Shown one piece after another: positions 10,301-20,089 of a stretch of DNA of 64,000 bases. The notes beneath the pieces were generated by a model that was not told the DNA's origin, searched no databases, and was given only the letters and a program-made list of their open reading frames with translations. Position 1 is the stretch's first letter. Every line of letters starts with the position of its first letter. The stretch spans positions 124,439,025 through 124,503,024 of the forward strand of contig NC_134539.1 of NCBI RefSeq assembly GCF_050624435.1. The letters are read 5' to 3'. This stretch comes from Tenrec ecaudatus (Eukaryota; Chordata; Mammalia; Afrosoricida; Tenrecidae). Made by a program: the position numbers and the translations under genes.

Positions 10301-11864
10301 CTTGACAGCTACATCACAGCTCCCCCACCCCCACCCCCGGTTTCCATACTGCTTTATTTCCGGGGGAAGGTGGGTGTCAGAGAGCAGCAGATGGTGTTGA
10401 ACTTTATGTCCGAGAGTTGTCACCTTTGAGGGTAGTTTTCTTTAAGAAGTGCCCAGATTTTGCTAGATAGTAAGGCCCAGGGGCCCCAGCTCACTGCAGG
10501 CTCTCCTCGTCTGGCTAGTCCTCCCTGGTGTGGGGCATAGGGACTGGCAGTGGGCAGGGGCGCATGCCGCTATGAGGACTCACAAAGGAGCCCTCGTCGG
10601 GTGGTGGTTATGAACCAGCAGCCGCTCCCAGGGAGAGACACGGGGCTCTGTCCTCCTGTAGACAGTGACAGGCTTGGAGACAGACTCACGGGTCACAGTG
10701 AGTCAGCATCGGCTCAATAGCAGTGGGTTTGGTTTAACATCATTAAGAAATAGAACCAAGAAACAACAGGACTGTTGAATTAGAACAGTTTTCTAAGACT
10801 GAAATAAACCAGTAATATTAAAATACCTTGCTTCTCAATCCTAATTATGGATTTTTTTAACCCCTTAACAGAATGTAGGTTCACCTCGGAAGGCACTGGA
10901 GCACACGCCAGTGGGTCTGCTCACCTCTCTCAGGCAGTTAGAGTGGTCTTAGGAGGTTTCTCTGAGTGTATGTCATTGGATAACCACCGGCTCGATTCTA
11001 TCAACAAACCTTTCTCATGCTGGTGGTTGGCTCTCCCTAGGAGAGTGTTCACGACGCATTTAGCCATACTCGGTGTTTCCGCCCCCACCCCCCTCCTTTG
11101 CCAGGCCCTTGAAGAGGTTAACTGATCCTTCCAGCATCACCATGAGGTCGGTAAGTAAATTTGAACTTGAAACCAAAAGTGCGAGACTAAACAAGTCGCC
11201 CGGGTTCTTGCAGGAGGTGGAGCATCAGAAAGGAGACCCGCACCCTGGGCTTCCTGCCCCTAGACTTCTGCTCAGAAGGCTTCTCCCTCCCTGGCGACCG
11301 CTTGGTTGAAAACTGTAATTTAATTGACTAGATGCTGTCCTTTTACATTGGAAGAACTTGATTCCGAGACGCTTTGTGAGCGTGGCTCGCTGTGTGGGGG
11401 GGACTCTAAAGGCCCTTCCTTGTCTTTCTCCTTTAGAAGCTGCTAGCCTGTGCCAGACCTCCACGGCTGCTACAACTCCTGTGACTCTCTCCGCTCCGTT
11501 CAACATCACGTCCTCCGTGTCACCCGGGACTATGTCAAACCCAGTCACAGTAGCAGCTGCAATGAGCATGAGGAGTCCAGGAAACGTTTCAAGTGCAGTT
11601 AATATCACCAGTCCAATGAACATAGGACACCCTGTAACTATCACCAGTCCACTATCTATGACCTCTCCGCTGACACTCACGACCCCAGTCAACCTCCCCA
11701 CCCCGGTCACTGCCCCGGTGAACATCGCCCACCCCGTCACGATCACGTCTCCCATGAACTTGCCCACGCCTATGACTTTAGCCGCCCCTCTCAATATAGC
11801 CATGAGGCCAGTAGAGAGCATGCCTTTCTTGCCCCAAGCTTTGCCCACATCGCCGCCTTGGTAA
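3682..11864 (+). CDS. VEZF1: VEZF1, vascular endothelial zinc finger 1 (spliced; exons 2-6, N-terminus outside window)
   Basis: Nuclear C2H2 zinc-finger transcription factor. VEZF1 (also DB1/ZNF161) is known to bind G-rich DNA, to act in endothelial and haematopoietic development, and to footprint on insulator elements. Five exons (3682-4376, 5123-5186, 6253-6436, 8208-8330, 11437-11864) join in phase across GT-AG junctions to give 497 codons. With about eleven residues from exon 1 the protein is about 508 aa, against 521 in human. Six C2H2 fingers occupy exons 2-4, followed by a Gln-containing segment, a basic helix-like stretch (ending VKARKK) and a Thr/Pro/Ser-rich C-terminus ending PTSPPW. 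Fingers 4 and 5 are each cut by an intron. No stops or frameshifts were seen, so the gene looks functional. The main oddity is a nearly absent polyglutamine tract. Assignment is by recognition of the protein sequence. Confidence 0.97.
4377..5122 (+). other. VEZF1: VEZF1 intron 2
   Basis: Unique-looking 746-bp intron. No repeat or RNA gene recognised. Confidence 0.85.
5123..5186 (+). CDS. VEZF1: VEZF1 exon 3
   Basis: 64-nt exon between AG (5121-5122, after a ctttctttc tract) and GTAAG (5187). Its first base completes the Arg codon; it then encodes PDHLSCHVKHVHSTERPFKCQ. That is the DNA-reading helix and two histidines of finger 4 plus the first cysteine of finger 5. Confidence 0.97.
5187..6252 (+). 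other. VEZF1: VEZF1 intron 3
   Basis: AT-rich 1066-bp intron holding one MIR (about 5825-6045). The remainder looks unique. Confidence 0.85.
5825..6045 (+). repeat. MIR (ancient tRNA-derived SINE)
   Basis: Contains a diverged tgagtgcttgctttgggccaggc, then gtgtcacaggcaaagaaac, then a tgtcaaggtta...agatctgactctgaa order, the normal MIR sequence of landmarks. Confidence 0.75.
6253..6436 (+). CDS. VEZF1: VEZF1 exon 4
   Basis: 184-nt exon from AG (6251-6252) to GTAGGT (6437). It encodes the rest of finger 5 (TCTAAFATKDRLRTHMVRH), finger 6 (VSCNICGKLL...HLKTH) and the start of a Cys-containing tail (SINCNTCKQGINK). It ends after one base of a Thr codon completed in exon 5. Confidence 0.97.
7033..7345 (-). 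repeat. Family A retroelement 3' end, old diverged copy
   Basis: Begins with aataaatcattttatggggg and continues with the diagnostic order ctcttacagctcttataac, catttgtacatctgttgcc, acttgagcccttggtatcagc, ctcatgaacccttgataaat. This matches the reverse complement of the 37-60 kb copies but is much more diverged. Confidence 0.8.
7587..7814. mobile_element. Non-autonomous hAT transposon (OposCharlie-like), intact ends and TSD
   Basis: 228 bp bounded by inverted repeats CAGGGGTCCTCAAAC and GTTTGAGGTCCCCTG (one mismatch) and flanked on both sides by the same 8-bp target duplication CTTTAAAG (7579-7586 and 7815-7822). The 8-bp duplication and CAG...CTG ends are hAT hallmarks. The element has no transposase coding capacity. 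The internal gggccggataaatgtcc and aagatatgtgc-like segments match a family I remember from opossum, tenrec and bats; the family name is inference. Confidence 0.92.
8208..8330 (+). CDS. VEZF1: VEZF1 exon 5
   Basis: 123-nt exon between an acceptor AG at 8206-8207 and donor GTAAG at 8331. It encodes CMSEETGSQKQQPQQHVTSW followed by PGKQVETLRLWEEAVKARKK. In human the segment after QK is a long uninterrupted Gln run; here only QQPQQ remains. Confidence 0.96.
8975..9145 (+). repeat. AfroSINE-type SINE, forward
   Basis: Contains gtcagaagtttgaaaccacc, gatgaagatggggcagagtc and cctgtcctatagggtcacc in the forward SINE order, ending at the diverged tcgaaggcagggag tail. Confidence 0.75.
9888..10005 (-). 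mobile_element. 118-bp terminal-inverted-repeat MITE (copy A)
   Basis: Starts TACTGTACATACTCGAGTAG and ends with the near inverse CACGAGTCTATACGGTA. The ends carry TA that may be the target duplication. A second copy of exactly the same length lies at 17882-17999 in the opposite orientation. Noncoding. Likely a Tc1/mariner-type or other DNA-transposon MITE; the family is not identified. Confidence 0.8.
10587..10736 (+). repeat. AfroSINE-type SINE, forward
   Basis: Starts ggagccctcgtcggg, contains gccgctcccagggagagaca and ends agcagtgggtttggttta, the standard head and tail of the family. Confidence 0.85.
11437..11864 (+). CDS. VEZF1: VEZF1 exon 6, coding part
   Basis: The acceptor is ctttctcctttag ending at 11436; the stop TAA is at 11862-11864. 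It encodes EAASLCQTSTAATTPVTLSA and onward through a low-complexity activation-type domain of repeated Pro-Val-Thr / Asn-Ile-Thr-Ser-Pro motifs (PVTITSP occurs twice), ending LPQALPTSPPW. The repeated motif gives long open frames on the opposite strand that are not genes. Confidence 0.97.
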
Positions 11865-13795
11865 ACAGTATTATAAAATCAAAATATGAGTTTAAAGTAA
11901 ATATTTACCAGCAACTTATTTTTAGTTGATTACAACAAAATGTAAACCATGAAATTGAGAGATTTTTACCGTATTAGTTAATAAGAGTATCGTAGCATTT
12001 TTCTCCAATTTGGCTGGAATTGTTCAAAGTAGAGTGTGTATTTAACTTGTCATCGGACCACTTTAGTTTAATCAAAAATCCCCTTTAGCTCACAGCATTG
12101 CTTAAATGAGATATAGTAGCTGGCAAGACGAAATGCCAACATTAAAACCAATCATGAAAAGTAAAATCCATTTCAGAGTAAAACAAAAACAGTATCGCTG
12201 TTTCTAATCCCAAGAAACCATTTCATTCTAAACACTAGCAGGACTCTTGACCTGAAGTTCTAAATTCACACATTAAAAGCTAGTGTAGAATAGCTTGTGT
12301 TTATTGTTTTTATGAGTAAATACATGCATTGTCATAATAAAATGCATTTCAGAGAATATGCATTTTACCTTTGGGAATATGTTAATTTCAGGCAGCATTC
12401 CCTATGGGAAAGGTGATACCAGCTCTGATATGCAAAGCATATGATAATTTATCATTCTAACGTCAACATATAATAGGGATTGTGACCTGATATTTGGAGA
12501 TGTAAATATTGCTCAGCATATTAATCCTGATGGAATATAGCATTGTAGTTGACTTTTTTTTTATAATAATTTTAAAAATCAAAAAAAGAAGAAGAAGAAG
12601 AACCTAACCAAAATATACAAATTGTGTTTTGGTCAGAAAAGACCGCCCATGACAGAACGGTCAAGTGCGGACAGGCAGGCTCCTCCTCCAGATGGAGGCC
12701 AGTGGGACTCCTGCTCAGGAGCCAGGGAGTGCTTCGGAACAGGTCACGCAGCTTTAAGCTGGAAGACGCGGGGAGGCGCTGGGATGCGACATGCCCCTCT
12801 CGCTCCCAGTCAGAGCCTGTTGATGTTACGACAGGGACAGATGTGTTAGTTGCTCACTAGAGTCTATGTCTTATATTAAATTGTATACAGTTTTTATCCT
12901 AACCACTAACTAGGTAGTACGCCCCTTCAGAACACGCAGAGTGTGTCTCTATTTTTTAAATTTCCTTCCGTTTCTTAATCAAGTATTGTGCAGATCTGTT
13001 CAACTCTGTAAATACGGACATCATGTGTTTTTGGTTTAGGTTTTTTTCCTTTGAGAAAACACTCGTATCAGCTTCACAGTGTTTCAGGGAGACGGCTGCC
13101 TGCGCTCCCTGTGGAAGCCAGCAACGCTGTGCACACTGGGACACGTGCTGCTGGTTTCTTAGCAGGTGTTTGTCTCTGTACCTAGAGTAGAAACCCAAAG
13201 CTAGGGCGACAGATACGCTCATATCATCATGCCACACATCCATGTTTTTAAAACATGTGTTTAGAAAAAAAAAAAAAAAAGTAAAACCAAGATGCTGTGA
13301 TTTGTTTTTTTTTTAAGTTGCGATATGCTTGGGGTTTCACTTTGTTTTACCTTTTCATTAATCTTGCAGTTGAGAGAAATGGAAATTAGTTGTTCATCTT
13401 GCAGGATGTTGCAGGACTGACTATCAAACTGGATGGCTTCCGTTTACCCCCCCCCCCTGTGTCGGTTCAAGCATCAAATGAGGCAGACTTCCTCCATCAG
13501 GGACAGGTATCTGTGTGTCATCATACAAAACAGTTCCAGGGGGTTGAACTACCATAGTAAAAAAAATAAATAGTACTTAGTGTAAAATAATTTTATAAAT
13601 GATCTTTTGTACTTTAGGACATTAAATTGTACAACTTTTGTACATATAAAAAGCTTAGGAACTTTCTGTGTAGCAGGAAGGCAACACATTCCTATACTTT
13701 CCATGTATATGTTTGTTACAATGTCCATGTAAACATGCCCTATGTTTGTGCCTTTTAATTAGTTTGTCTCAATAAACAAAATGTAGAGAAAAAAT
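11865..13795 (+). other. VEZF1: VEZF1 3' UTR
   Basis: About 1.9 kb of AT-rich sequence from the stop codon to shortly after AATAAA at 13771-13776. Its last 150 bp (tgttacaatgtccatgtaaa, gtttgtctcaataaac) have the look of a conserved mRNA 3' end. Features inside: an alternative AATAAA at 12336, another at 13565, a short GAA tract near 12585-12601, a GC-richer block 12640-12840 that looks like inserted DNA, A16 near 13264, T10 near 13303 and a C-run near 13447. The 3' end is inferred, not proven. Confidence 0.8.
13771..13776 (+). terminator. VEZF1: Polyadenylation signal AATAAA (probable main VEZF1 site)
   Basis: AATAAA followed 15-25 bp later by an A-rich site (tagagaaaaaatatg) and then T-rich DNA. 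It comes after the most UTR-like sequence. Confidence 0.7.
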
Positions 13796-16429
13796 ATGTA
13801 GCTATGACTTTGTTACAGCTGTTCTTATCCACAGTGCAGAGATGGTTTGTTTAATAGGTAGAGCATTATGTGTGGACTACTGGAAGGACTTGTATAGGGA
13901 AGGCCCAGATATGGCCCTGCTGAGGCCTGGGTTTGGATGGGCAGTGGCCACCTCTGGAGGAAGCCCACACTTCCTGGCACGTAGCCCCGGGGCTTGGTTC
14001 TGGCTCTGCCTGCCAGGACCTTACATCCCGCCCTGGCTGGGCTGGCGATCTGGACCATGCACCATTCTGACTTCCCAGGCTTCCTCCACAGGGGCCCCAG
14101 GAGCAGTCCTCAGTCGGGGCAGGTGTGGGACCTACCCCCAGACTAGAGTGTGGTCTTGAGAACCCTGAAAGTATTAGTTCTTTTCAAATAAAGAAGAAGA
14201 AGATATTTACTAGAAATGATTGTTTTATCAGTTCATTGTATAATAAACAGGAGTGAGACTTCATTGTATGACTTCAGTTAAAATGCTATTTTATATACAT
14301 TCTTTATCCACTTAAGAAGCTTGTCTGCAATAACAAAGCCACGTCGTGTCTTCTTTTGGGAGGGGGGAGTTGATGACAGTATGAGGGTGAGGGCAGGCCA
14401 CCGAAAGAGGGGTGCAGGTAGGTGGTGTGGTGAGATTCTCCTGTGTCTTAAGCACCGGACTTGAGTCTTGATGCTGATGAACTGATTCAGCCAGGTGTGG
14501 AAAGCACGTCGGCCACTGGTCTACGACAAGGCAGAGCATGCTTTCCCCCTTCGATTATCGCCTGGTTGAGCTTCCCCTTTATCAGATTGGCAGCTAAACG
14601 GTTGTATTAGATAATCCTCAAATCTGACATCCAGCCTGTCCTGCTCTAGGGCTCGCTGCTCGGCCTGCATTTGCCTTTTATTGTGTACCCATTCCCCCTG
14701 CGGTGTGCTCCTAAGTGAAGGTTTCTATGTAAGCAGATGATGATTTTACCTGTCAATACCAGCACTGTATTACTAACATGCAAAATACTGCAGATTTATT
14801 TTGACAAATTAAAGTTAACCGGTCACAACTGTATGGATTGCTTTATACCTCCCTCAGAAGCTTCACAGTCCACTAGAAAGAGACGTTCGAAGGCTGCTTC
14901 TCCGGGTGCACACAGCTCGGGAAGGTGGGGGTGGTGGCGGAGGCTGGGATGGAGGCAGGGTGGAAAGGCACCAGACTACGGGAAGGGCAGTCCTTGGCCA
15001 GCTAGCTCATTCAAAGCTGGGAAGCCAGGCCCTGGGCCAGTAGCCACAGACTGGCCCTGCCTTACCCGAGAGAGGACGATGGGTGACGAGCATTTCTTCT
15101 CACGCTCTGGACGGTGCTTTACAAATGCCGTCCTGTTACGGAATGGGCTTTCATACTGGCAACCGTATTACCAACGACTCGCAACACAACGTCAGAAATG
15201 GCCATCGGCTCTGGTTATCATAACATCCCACCTGTCTCCGCACCCTCCAGATCCCTTTGAGAAGTGCCTAAGGTGAGAATTTGAGACCAGTACTAATACT
15301 TGTAGTGAATCCTTTCTGATGTATTTCACTGCCAGCCACACAGGAAGAGTGCTCTGTGGTGTTTCTGTACAATCACGACTGATAGAGATTTCCCACAGTG
15401 GGATCCGCCTGCGTTGGTTGTGTCAGCCCTGTTTCCTGAAGACCATCTTTCCCTCAACACATCTGTGAAGCCGGAGCGAGGACCAGCAGGCTAACAGGAG
15501 GCGTTGGAGGAAGACACTCTGTCCTCTCCTTGAGCTATGCCTCTGGCACGGCCCCTGGAGAATATGAGACCACGGGGAGTGGAAGAGGTGCCCTTCCGTG
15601 TCTAGCCCAGCAGTTCTGTCTGGCGGGCAGTGCCCCGGTCCAAGGAGGCGGGAAGGTGTGCCAATTCTAGAGGCTGCCGAGGGAGAGGAGAGCCCACCTC
15701 AGAGACTGAGACAGACGGGAAGCTGGGTCTTTGCCAATTAGGGGGAGTTGGGGGCCAGCAGAGTCGTTTCTGCCCCTGCCTCTACAGAGCCAACCTAAAC
15801 TCCCTTCCAATAGACAGCTTGAAGGAGCCTGGCTCCTCAAGGCCCTTACTTGTAAGCCAAGAAATCTCTGTGTTAATGGAGGGGAAAGAGTCAGCTAGAA
15901 ATCAGCCTTGAGTCTGTGTCCTTGAAAGGAAGGAGGCTGATTCGGAGTTAAGAAGAAGCAGACCTCGGAGGAAGTATCCTCGGGCCTCCTGTGGGGTAAC
16001 CTCGCTGCTCCCCTCCCATCCCTATGCACCTGCGCCAGGCTGGACATGATGCCACAGAGGACTCTAGCCAAACCAGCTGTCACCATTTCAACATCAGTAC
16101 CAGATGAGGTTCAGAAGAGAAGATACAATCAGTAGCGAGAGAAACAGGAAAGATTCAAGTGATTAAAAGGGACTCCCCTGTCACACTCCACCCCACAGAA
16201 CAGAATGGACCTGCGGGCCACTGCCATCAGACAGTGGGGCGGGGAAGGCCACCCTTACCTCCAATCCCAGAGTTCCGTCCCAGGGAGCAGACCCTGACCG
16301 GAGGACAGTACTGTCCAACAGGAAGAAAAGAATGGGGTGTTGGTGAAAGTGGAGGAGAGAGAAGACATACCTTTGCAGAGGCTGTTCTTGACACCTAAAA
16401 TCCACTCCTTACCATGAGCCCCCTTTTTC
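13796..16429. other. VEZF1-CUEDC1 intergenic region, first part
   Basis: 2.6 kb with no gene or clear repeat recognised. Two short AATAAA-type sites occur near 14185 and 14241 and could be used by read-through transcripts. Confidence 0.5.
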
Positions 16430-16612
16430 CCTGTTGCCATTGAGTCACAGTGAAAACCCCGAGACATCCACCCAGACCAACGAGGCAACAGTTGGCTGTG
16501 AATCTGTCTCTACAGGAGCAGAACCTCCTCTTTCTCCTGTGCAGGTGCAACTGATGAGTTGATGATCTTGGGGTTCGCAGCCCTACCCCTAACCCACCAG
16601 GCCCTCAGGGCT
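16430..16612 (-). repeat. AfroSINE-type SINE, reverse
   Basis: Contains tgttgccattgagtcacag, aacctcctctttctcctgtg, then ttggggttcgcagcccta and accaggccctcagggct. The order is that of the reversed SINE. Confidence 0.65.
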
Positions 16613-17066
16613 GCCTCACTCACCCAAGGCCAACCTTCTCCTCGTGAAACCGTCCCTATCCTTTCAAGTAGCCCGCTTCCTTGGTAATACTCCTGGTCAT
16701 GCTTGCACTTCTGCCTTCCCCACCACACTCGCAACCCTGGACAAGGGTGACCACCACTGACTCCCCCCTCCCCGCCCCCGCGTGGGAGAAACACTAGTTG
16801 GAAGTGCTAGTCATGTTCTTCTCTAGTCCCTGCCGCGAGGGACTGGACTACGCACACCTGTATTTTGATAGCGCCCATCTCCTCTTCGTGGAGGAGGCAC
16901 GAGGGAGGGAGGTCCCTGCCCTGGAAGGCCTGGGGAGGACCACATACTTTGGTCCTTGGGAGTTTGGGACAAAAGGCATAGCAGGGACCTGAGCTCCCAG
17001 AGGCTAACCCTCTCCAAGGTTTTTCCTGACCGGAGACATGGAGGAGGGGCTGTCTGGTCTTTGTCA

Positions 17067-17690
17067 ACCTGCTGTTGTTGTGAGATGTTGTCAAGTCGGT
17101 TCCGATGCACAGCATCTGTGTGGAAAACAGCCTGATGAAGCTGGCTGGTCCTGCACCTTCTACCATCAGTGCTCTGAGGCCAGGGATGTAGTCACCGCCC
17201 TCGTTTCCGCAACCAGCCACCAAGCATGTGCTCGTTCGCCACACACTGGTCCCTCCTGCTAACATCGCACCATCCTAGCTTCTAAGGAGCCTTCCAGCTG
17301 TATTTCTTCCAGGACAGCTTGGTCTGTTCTTCTGTCAGTCCATGATATATTCAATATTCTTTGCCAACATCAGCATTCAAAGGCATTGGTAATTATTCTT
17401 CTTTTTAGTTATCTATATATTTTTAAAATCACTTTACTGGGGGCTCATACAGCTATTATTACAACCCATACATGCATCCATTTTGTCAAGCACATTTGTA
17501 CATTTGTTGCCCTCATTTTCAAAACATCTGCTTTTAAAAAATAATTATTTTTCTCCTGTCTTCTTATTCACAGTGCAACCTTCACATGCTGATTGAAAAT
17601 GCCATGGCTGGGTCATGAGCAACTTAGTCCTCAAAGTGACATCTCTGCTTCTTAACAACTTTTAAAGAGGCCCTTCTCCACCTGCCCTTT
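17067..17690 (-). mobile_element. BovB/RTE-type LINE 3' region, reverse, interrupted by a family A insertion
   Basis: The top strand reads tgttgttgtgagatgttgtc then aagtcggttccgatgc, the complement of the RTE 3' tail. It goes on with agtccatgatatattcaata and, after an interruption (about 17412-17562), ttcacatgctgattgaaaat and gtcctcaaagtgacatctct. Read in reverse, the latter encodes the RTE reverse-transcriptase C-terminal motif region. It is 5'-truncated and full of stops. Its tail is the same cassette used by the AfroSINEs here. Confidence 0.7.
17412..17562 (-). mobile_element. Family A retroelement 3' end, nested inside the RTE LINE
   Basis: Contains ttactgggggctcatacagc, tattattacaacccatacat and ttgtcaagcacatttgtac, the last ~130 bp of family A in reverse. 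It is bounded by related AT-rich runs (aattattcttctttt / aattatttttctcc) that may be the target duplication. Confidence 0.7.
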
Positions 17691-17881
17691 CAAGTTCTCT
17701 TATTTGTGAAAGAGTCCATGCAGGAGAGGGGTGCAGGAGCGCAGGGGGGTCGTGAGCAGGTTCTGTGCGCATTCAAGATAGGTGAGGACAGTGACATGTT
17801 TCAAAAGCTACTTTCCAAGGGAATGAAGGACATCGAGGGTACCAGGATTAGTTCCATGAGGGGAAAACAAATGGAAAACAT

Positions 17882-17999
17882 TACCATATATACTCGTGTA
17901 TCAGCTGAACTTTTCAGCACATTTGTTAGGTGGTTTTTGTGGTAAAATTAGGTGCCTCTGCTGATATTCGGGTCGGCTTATAGTCGAGTATATACGGTA
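17882..17999 (+). mobile_element. 118-bp terminal-inverted-repeat MITE (copy B)
   Basis: Starts TACCATATATACTCGTGTAT and ends GTCGAGTATATACGGTA. Its reverse complement matches copy A at 9888-10005 along its length, with the shared internal block aggcacctaattttacca. It lies just upstream of a cluster of reverse SINEs. Confidence 0.85.
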
Positions 18000-18357
18000 G
18001 CCTGCCTTAGCCTACACCAAGAAGAAATTCATGAGCTTGGCTGTGGATTCCAAATGTTTTGCCACATCCCCGACAATTCTGGTCCCAAGTGACATCCATG
18101 AGTCCCAATGTCCAGGGGTCCTGAAACAAAACACAGAATCAAGCATCAAGATCACCAAAAAGGGCAAGCCACCAAATTACAAGTAAAGGGGGCCTCCAGA
18201 GGTGCCAGGGGCGGAGAGAGTCGTATGTATCACGAGGCACAGCTGGGAAGTGCCGTCACCCAGGGTGGTGACCAAGAGTGGAGGCAGGGATGAGCCTGGG
18301 TGGAAATCCACAAACGCATTGCCCTCAAGTGGGTTCTGCATCCTAGCAGCCCATTCT

Positions 18358-18490
18358 AGGGTTTCAGAGGCTGTAAATCTTCAGGAGAGCAGACAGCCTC
18401 CTCTTTCTCCTTGGGAGCGGCTGATGGGTTTGAACTGCCGACCTTGTGGTTAGCAGCCCCACACCTAAACCAAAGCACCACCAGCACTTC
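18358..18490 (-). repeat. AfroSINE-type SINE, reverse
   Basis: Contains ggctgtaaatcttcaggaga, cctcctctttctccttggg and gaactgccgaccttgtggtt, ending in a degraded head with accaccagcact. Confidence 0.8.
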
Positions 18491-18491
18491 T

Positions 18492-18605
18492 TTGGGTGAC
18501 CTTGGGCACATGAAAAGGGATGTAACCTCTTTAACCTCAATTTCTCCAATAAAGATGATAATAGTTCCACATTTTCTTCATGAGAATCTAATGAATGTAA
18601 AATGA
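18492..18605 (+). repeat. MIR fragment
   Basis: gtgaccttgggcacatgaaa, then aacctctttaacctcaattt, then aaagatgataatagttcc. This is the conserved MIR core and following segment. Confidence 0.7.
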
Positions 18606-18621
18606 TTGGCCTTGTCTAGAG

Positions 18622-18685
18622 AAACAAACAAACTCACTGCCATCGAGTCGGTGCCAATTCCTAGCCTCCTGAAAGGAGCCTCACA
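18622..18685 (-). repeat. AfroSINE tail fragment, reverse
   Basis: gaaacaaacaaactcactgc followed by catcgagtcggtgccaattc is the complement of the SINE tail. Only about 60 bp remain. Confidence 0.7.
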
Positions 18686-19329
18686 TGCAATACCCAAACC
18701 CAACTCATTTCCTACATGTCCTGCTCCTCCATTTCCTCCCAGTAATGGCCACGTGGGTTCCTTCAGACGCCCCGACTGCATCCTGCTTCCCCCACCCCGG
18801 ACCATGAGATTCCGGGAGTTGGCATCGCGCAGGGGAACCAGAGCCTCTCCCAGGAAGGAGAAACTGAGATGGAAGAAGCCATCTTCCCTTTGAGAAGCAG
18901 CTAATTGGAGGCTAGCCAGAGACACAGTAGGGAGGGTTCAGGTGGATCAGATTTAGGGACAACTCCAGGTGGAGAGACGTAGAAAACGTGCCGGATCCGT
19001 GCCCATCTGAAGAGGTGCACCCGACTGTAGGGGCTCTGTTGCACCTGCCTTTTGAATCCTCCCATTCTCCACATCCTCCACACACCGAGAAGGCGCCTGT
19101 ACAGCTCTGTCTGGAAGGTATTCTGAATGGCCAGCTGCAGGTCTGATCCAGCCTTAGCCCCCTCTTTCCTGACCCCAGGAAGAGGGGCGTCATCCCCTCC
19201 CCAGGTAGGAGAGGGGAGAGGGCCAGGCACTAGGGATGAGCGGCTGCTCTCGTCAGTACCAACTCCTCTCTCTAAGAGGGCCTGCGCTCTAGGGACCTCC
19301 AGAAGACATCAGTAACGTCTGTGGTGCCC

Positions 19330-19660
19330 AGACTGCGGGGGCTACCCTTTGATGCCCTCCACCACCGCCCTCACCCGCTTGGCCAGGCTCCTCTCAGCCT
19401 CTGCCCCGCAGACGCAGAGGGGCAGAGGCAGCGCTGGGGCACCCACCGAAGCAAACAAAACAAGCCTTGGGTGTGCCGGCCCCGCCCGCCCCGCCCACCG
19501 CCCGCCCCGCCCACCGCCGGGCCCGGATTGGTGGGTATCTCGGGCATTCTGATTGGCCGGTGTGGGTCAGGGCAGGGCACCCGCGCAGGGCAGCCGCAGC
19601 GGCCACCCCGAAGGGTTTCCGTGGTTACCCACGGCGCAGCTGTGGGACTCTACGCGAACC
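19330..19660. promoter_or_regulatory. GC-box and CCAAT-box block, promoter-like, between VEZF1 and CUEDC1
   Basis: GC-rich segment with a perfect 16-bp tandem duplication (19483-19498 and 19499-19514) made almost wholly of CCGCCC/CCCCGCCC GC boxes (Sp/KLF type). It is followed by two reverse CCAAT boxes (ATTGG at 19527 and 19552), 25 bp apart. GC boxes beside paired CCAAT boxes are typical of TATA-less promoters. It could be an upstream CUEDC1 promoter, a lncRNA promoter or an enhancer; no exon or donor was securely identified nearby. Confidence 0.45.
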
Positions 19661-19894
19661 GAGACAGTTCAGTGCTATGGTTCCTGCACATGGCGTGCAC
19701 CCACTTACGGGAGTTGTCCCCCTAAAGAAAGGCACTCACCTTGACCCCAGCCCCTAGCTGAGAGCAAATGGGAAGAGGCTCAGTGCGCAGCTGCCCGAGG
19801 GCCCCGGCTTGCAAAGCCAGGCGAGGCCGCGGTTTAGCCTGGGGTTCGCTAAACTAGTCTTTCAGGAGACCCTTGGGCCCGTCCTGCGTTCTTT

Positions 19895-20000
19895 TTTCTA
19901 CCATTTTACACTTGAAGTTCACATTCCATTGACTTTAACCAAGCAACTGCCTGTGCTTGGAATGCTTTTTCCTTCTCTGCATGCACCCACGTTTTCTTTT
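19895..20000 (-). repeat. L2-like ancient LINE fragment (weak)
   Basis: gtgcttggaatgctttttcc followed by ttctctgcatgcaccc resembles the antisense L2 3' end. Short and uncertain. Confidence 0.3.
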
Positions 20001-20089
20001 CTTTTTTGAACTTAGATAATTTGGTCCATCAGGACCCTTCGCAAAAAAGCTTGCAGGGCTTCGGAGGGGAAATCAAAGTGAGCTGGGAA

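Larger units (their letters stand above)
8331..11436 (+). other. VEZF1: VEZF1 intron 5
   Basis: 3106-bp intron with two forward AfroSINEs (about 8975-9145 and 10587-10736), one 118-bp MITE (9888-10005) and a G-run near 9500. The other parts look unique. Confidence 0.85.

Noticed and set aside
11225-11848. 207-codon open frame on the minus strand over VEZF1 exon 6
   Set aside because: It mirrors the repetitive Pro/Thr/Asn codons of the real exon and continues into the intron without any family resemblance.
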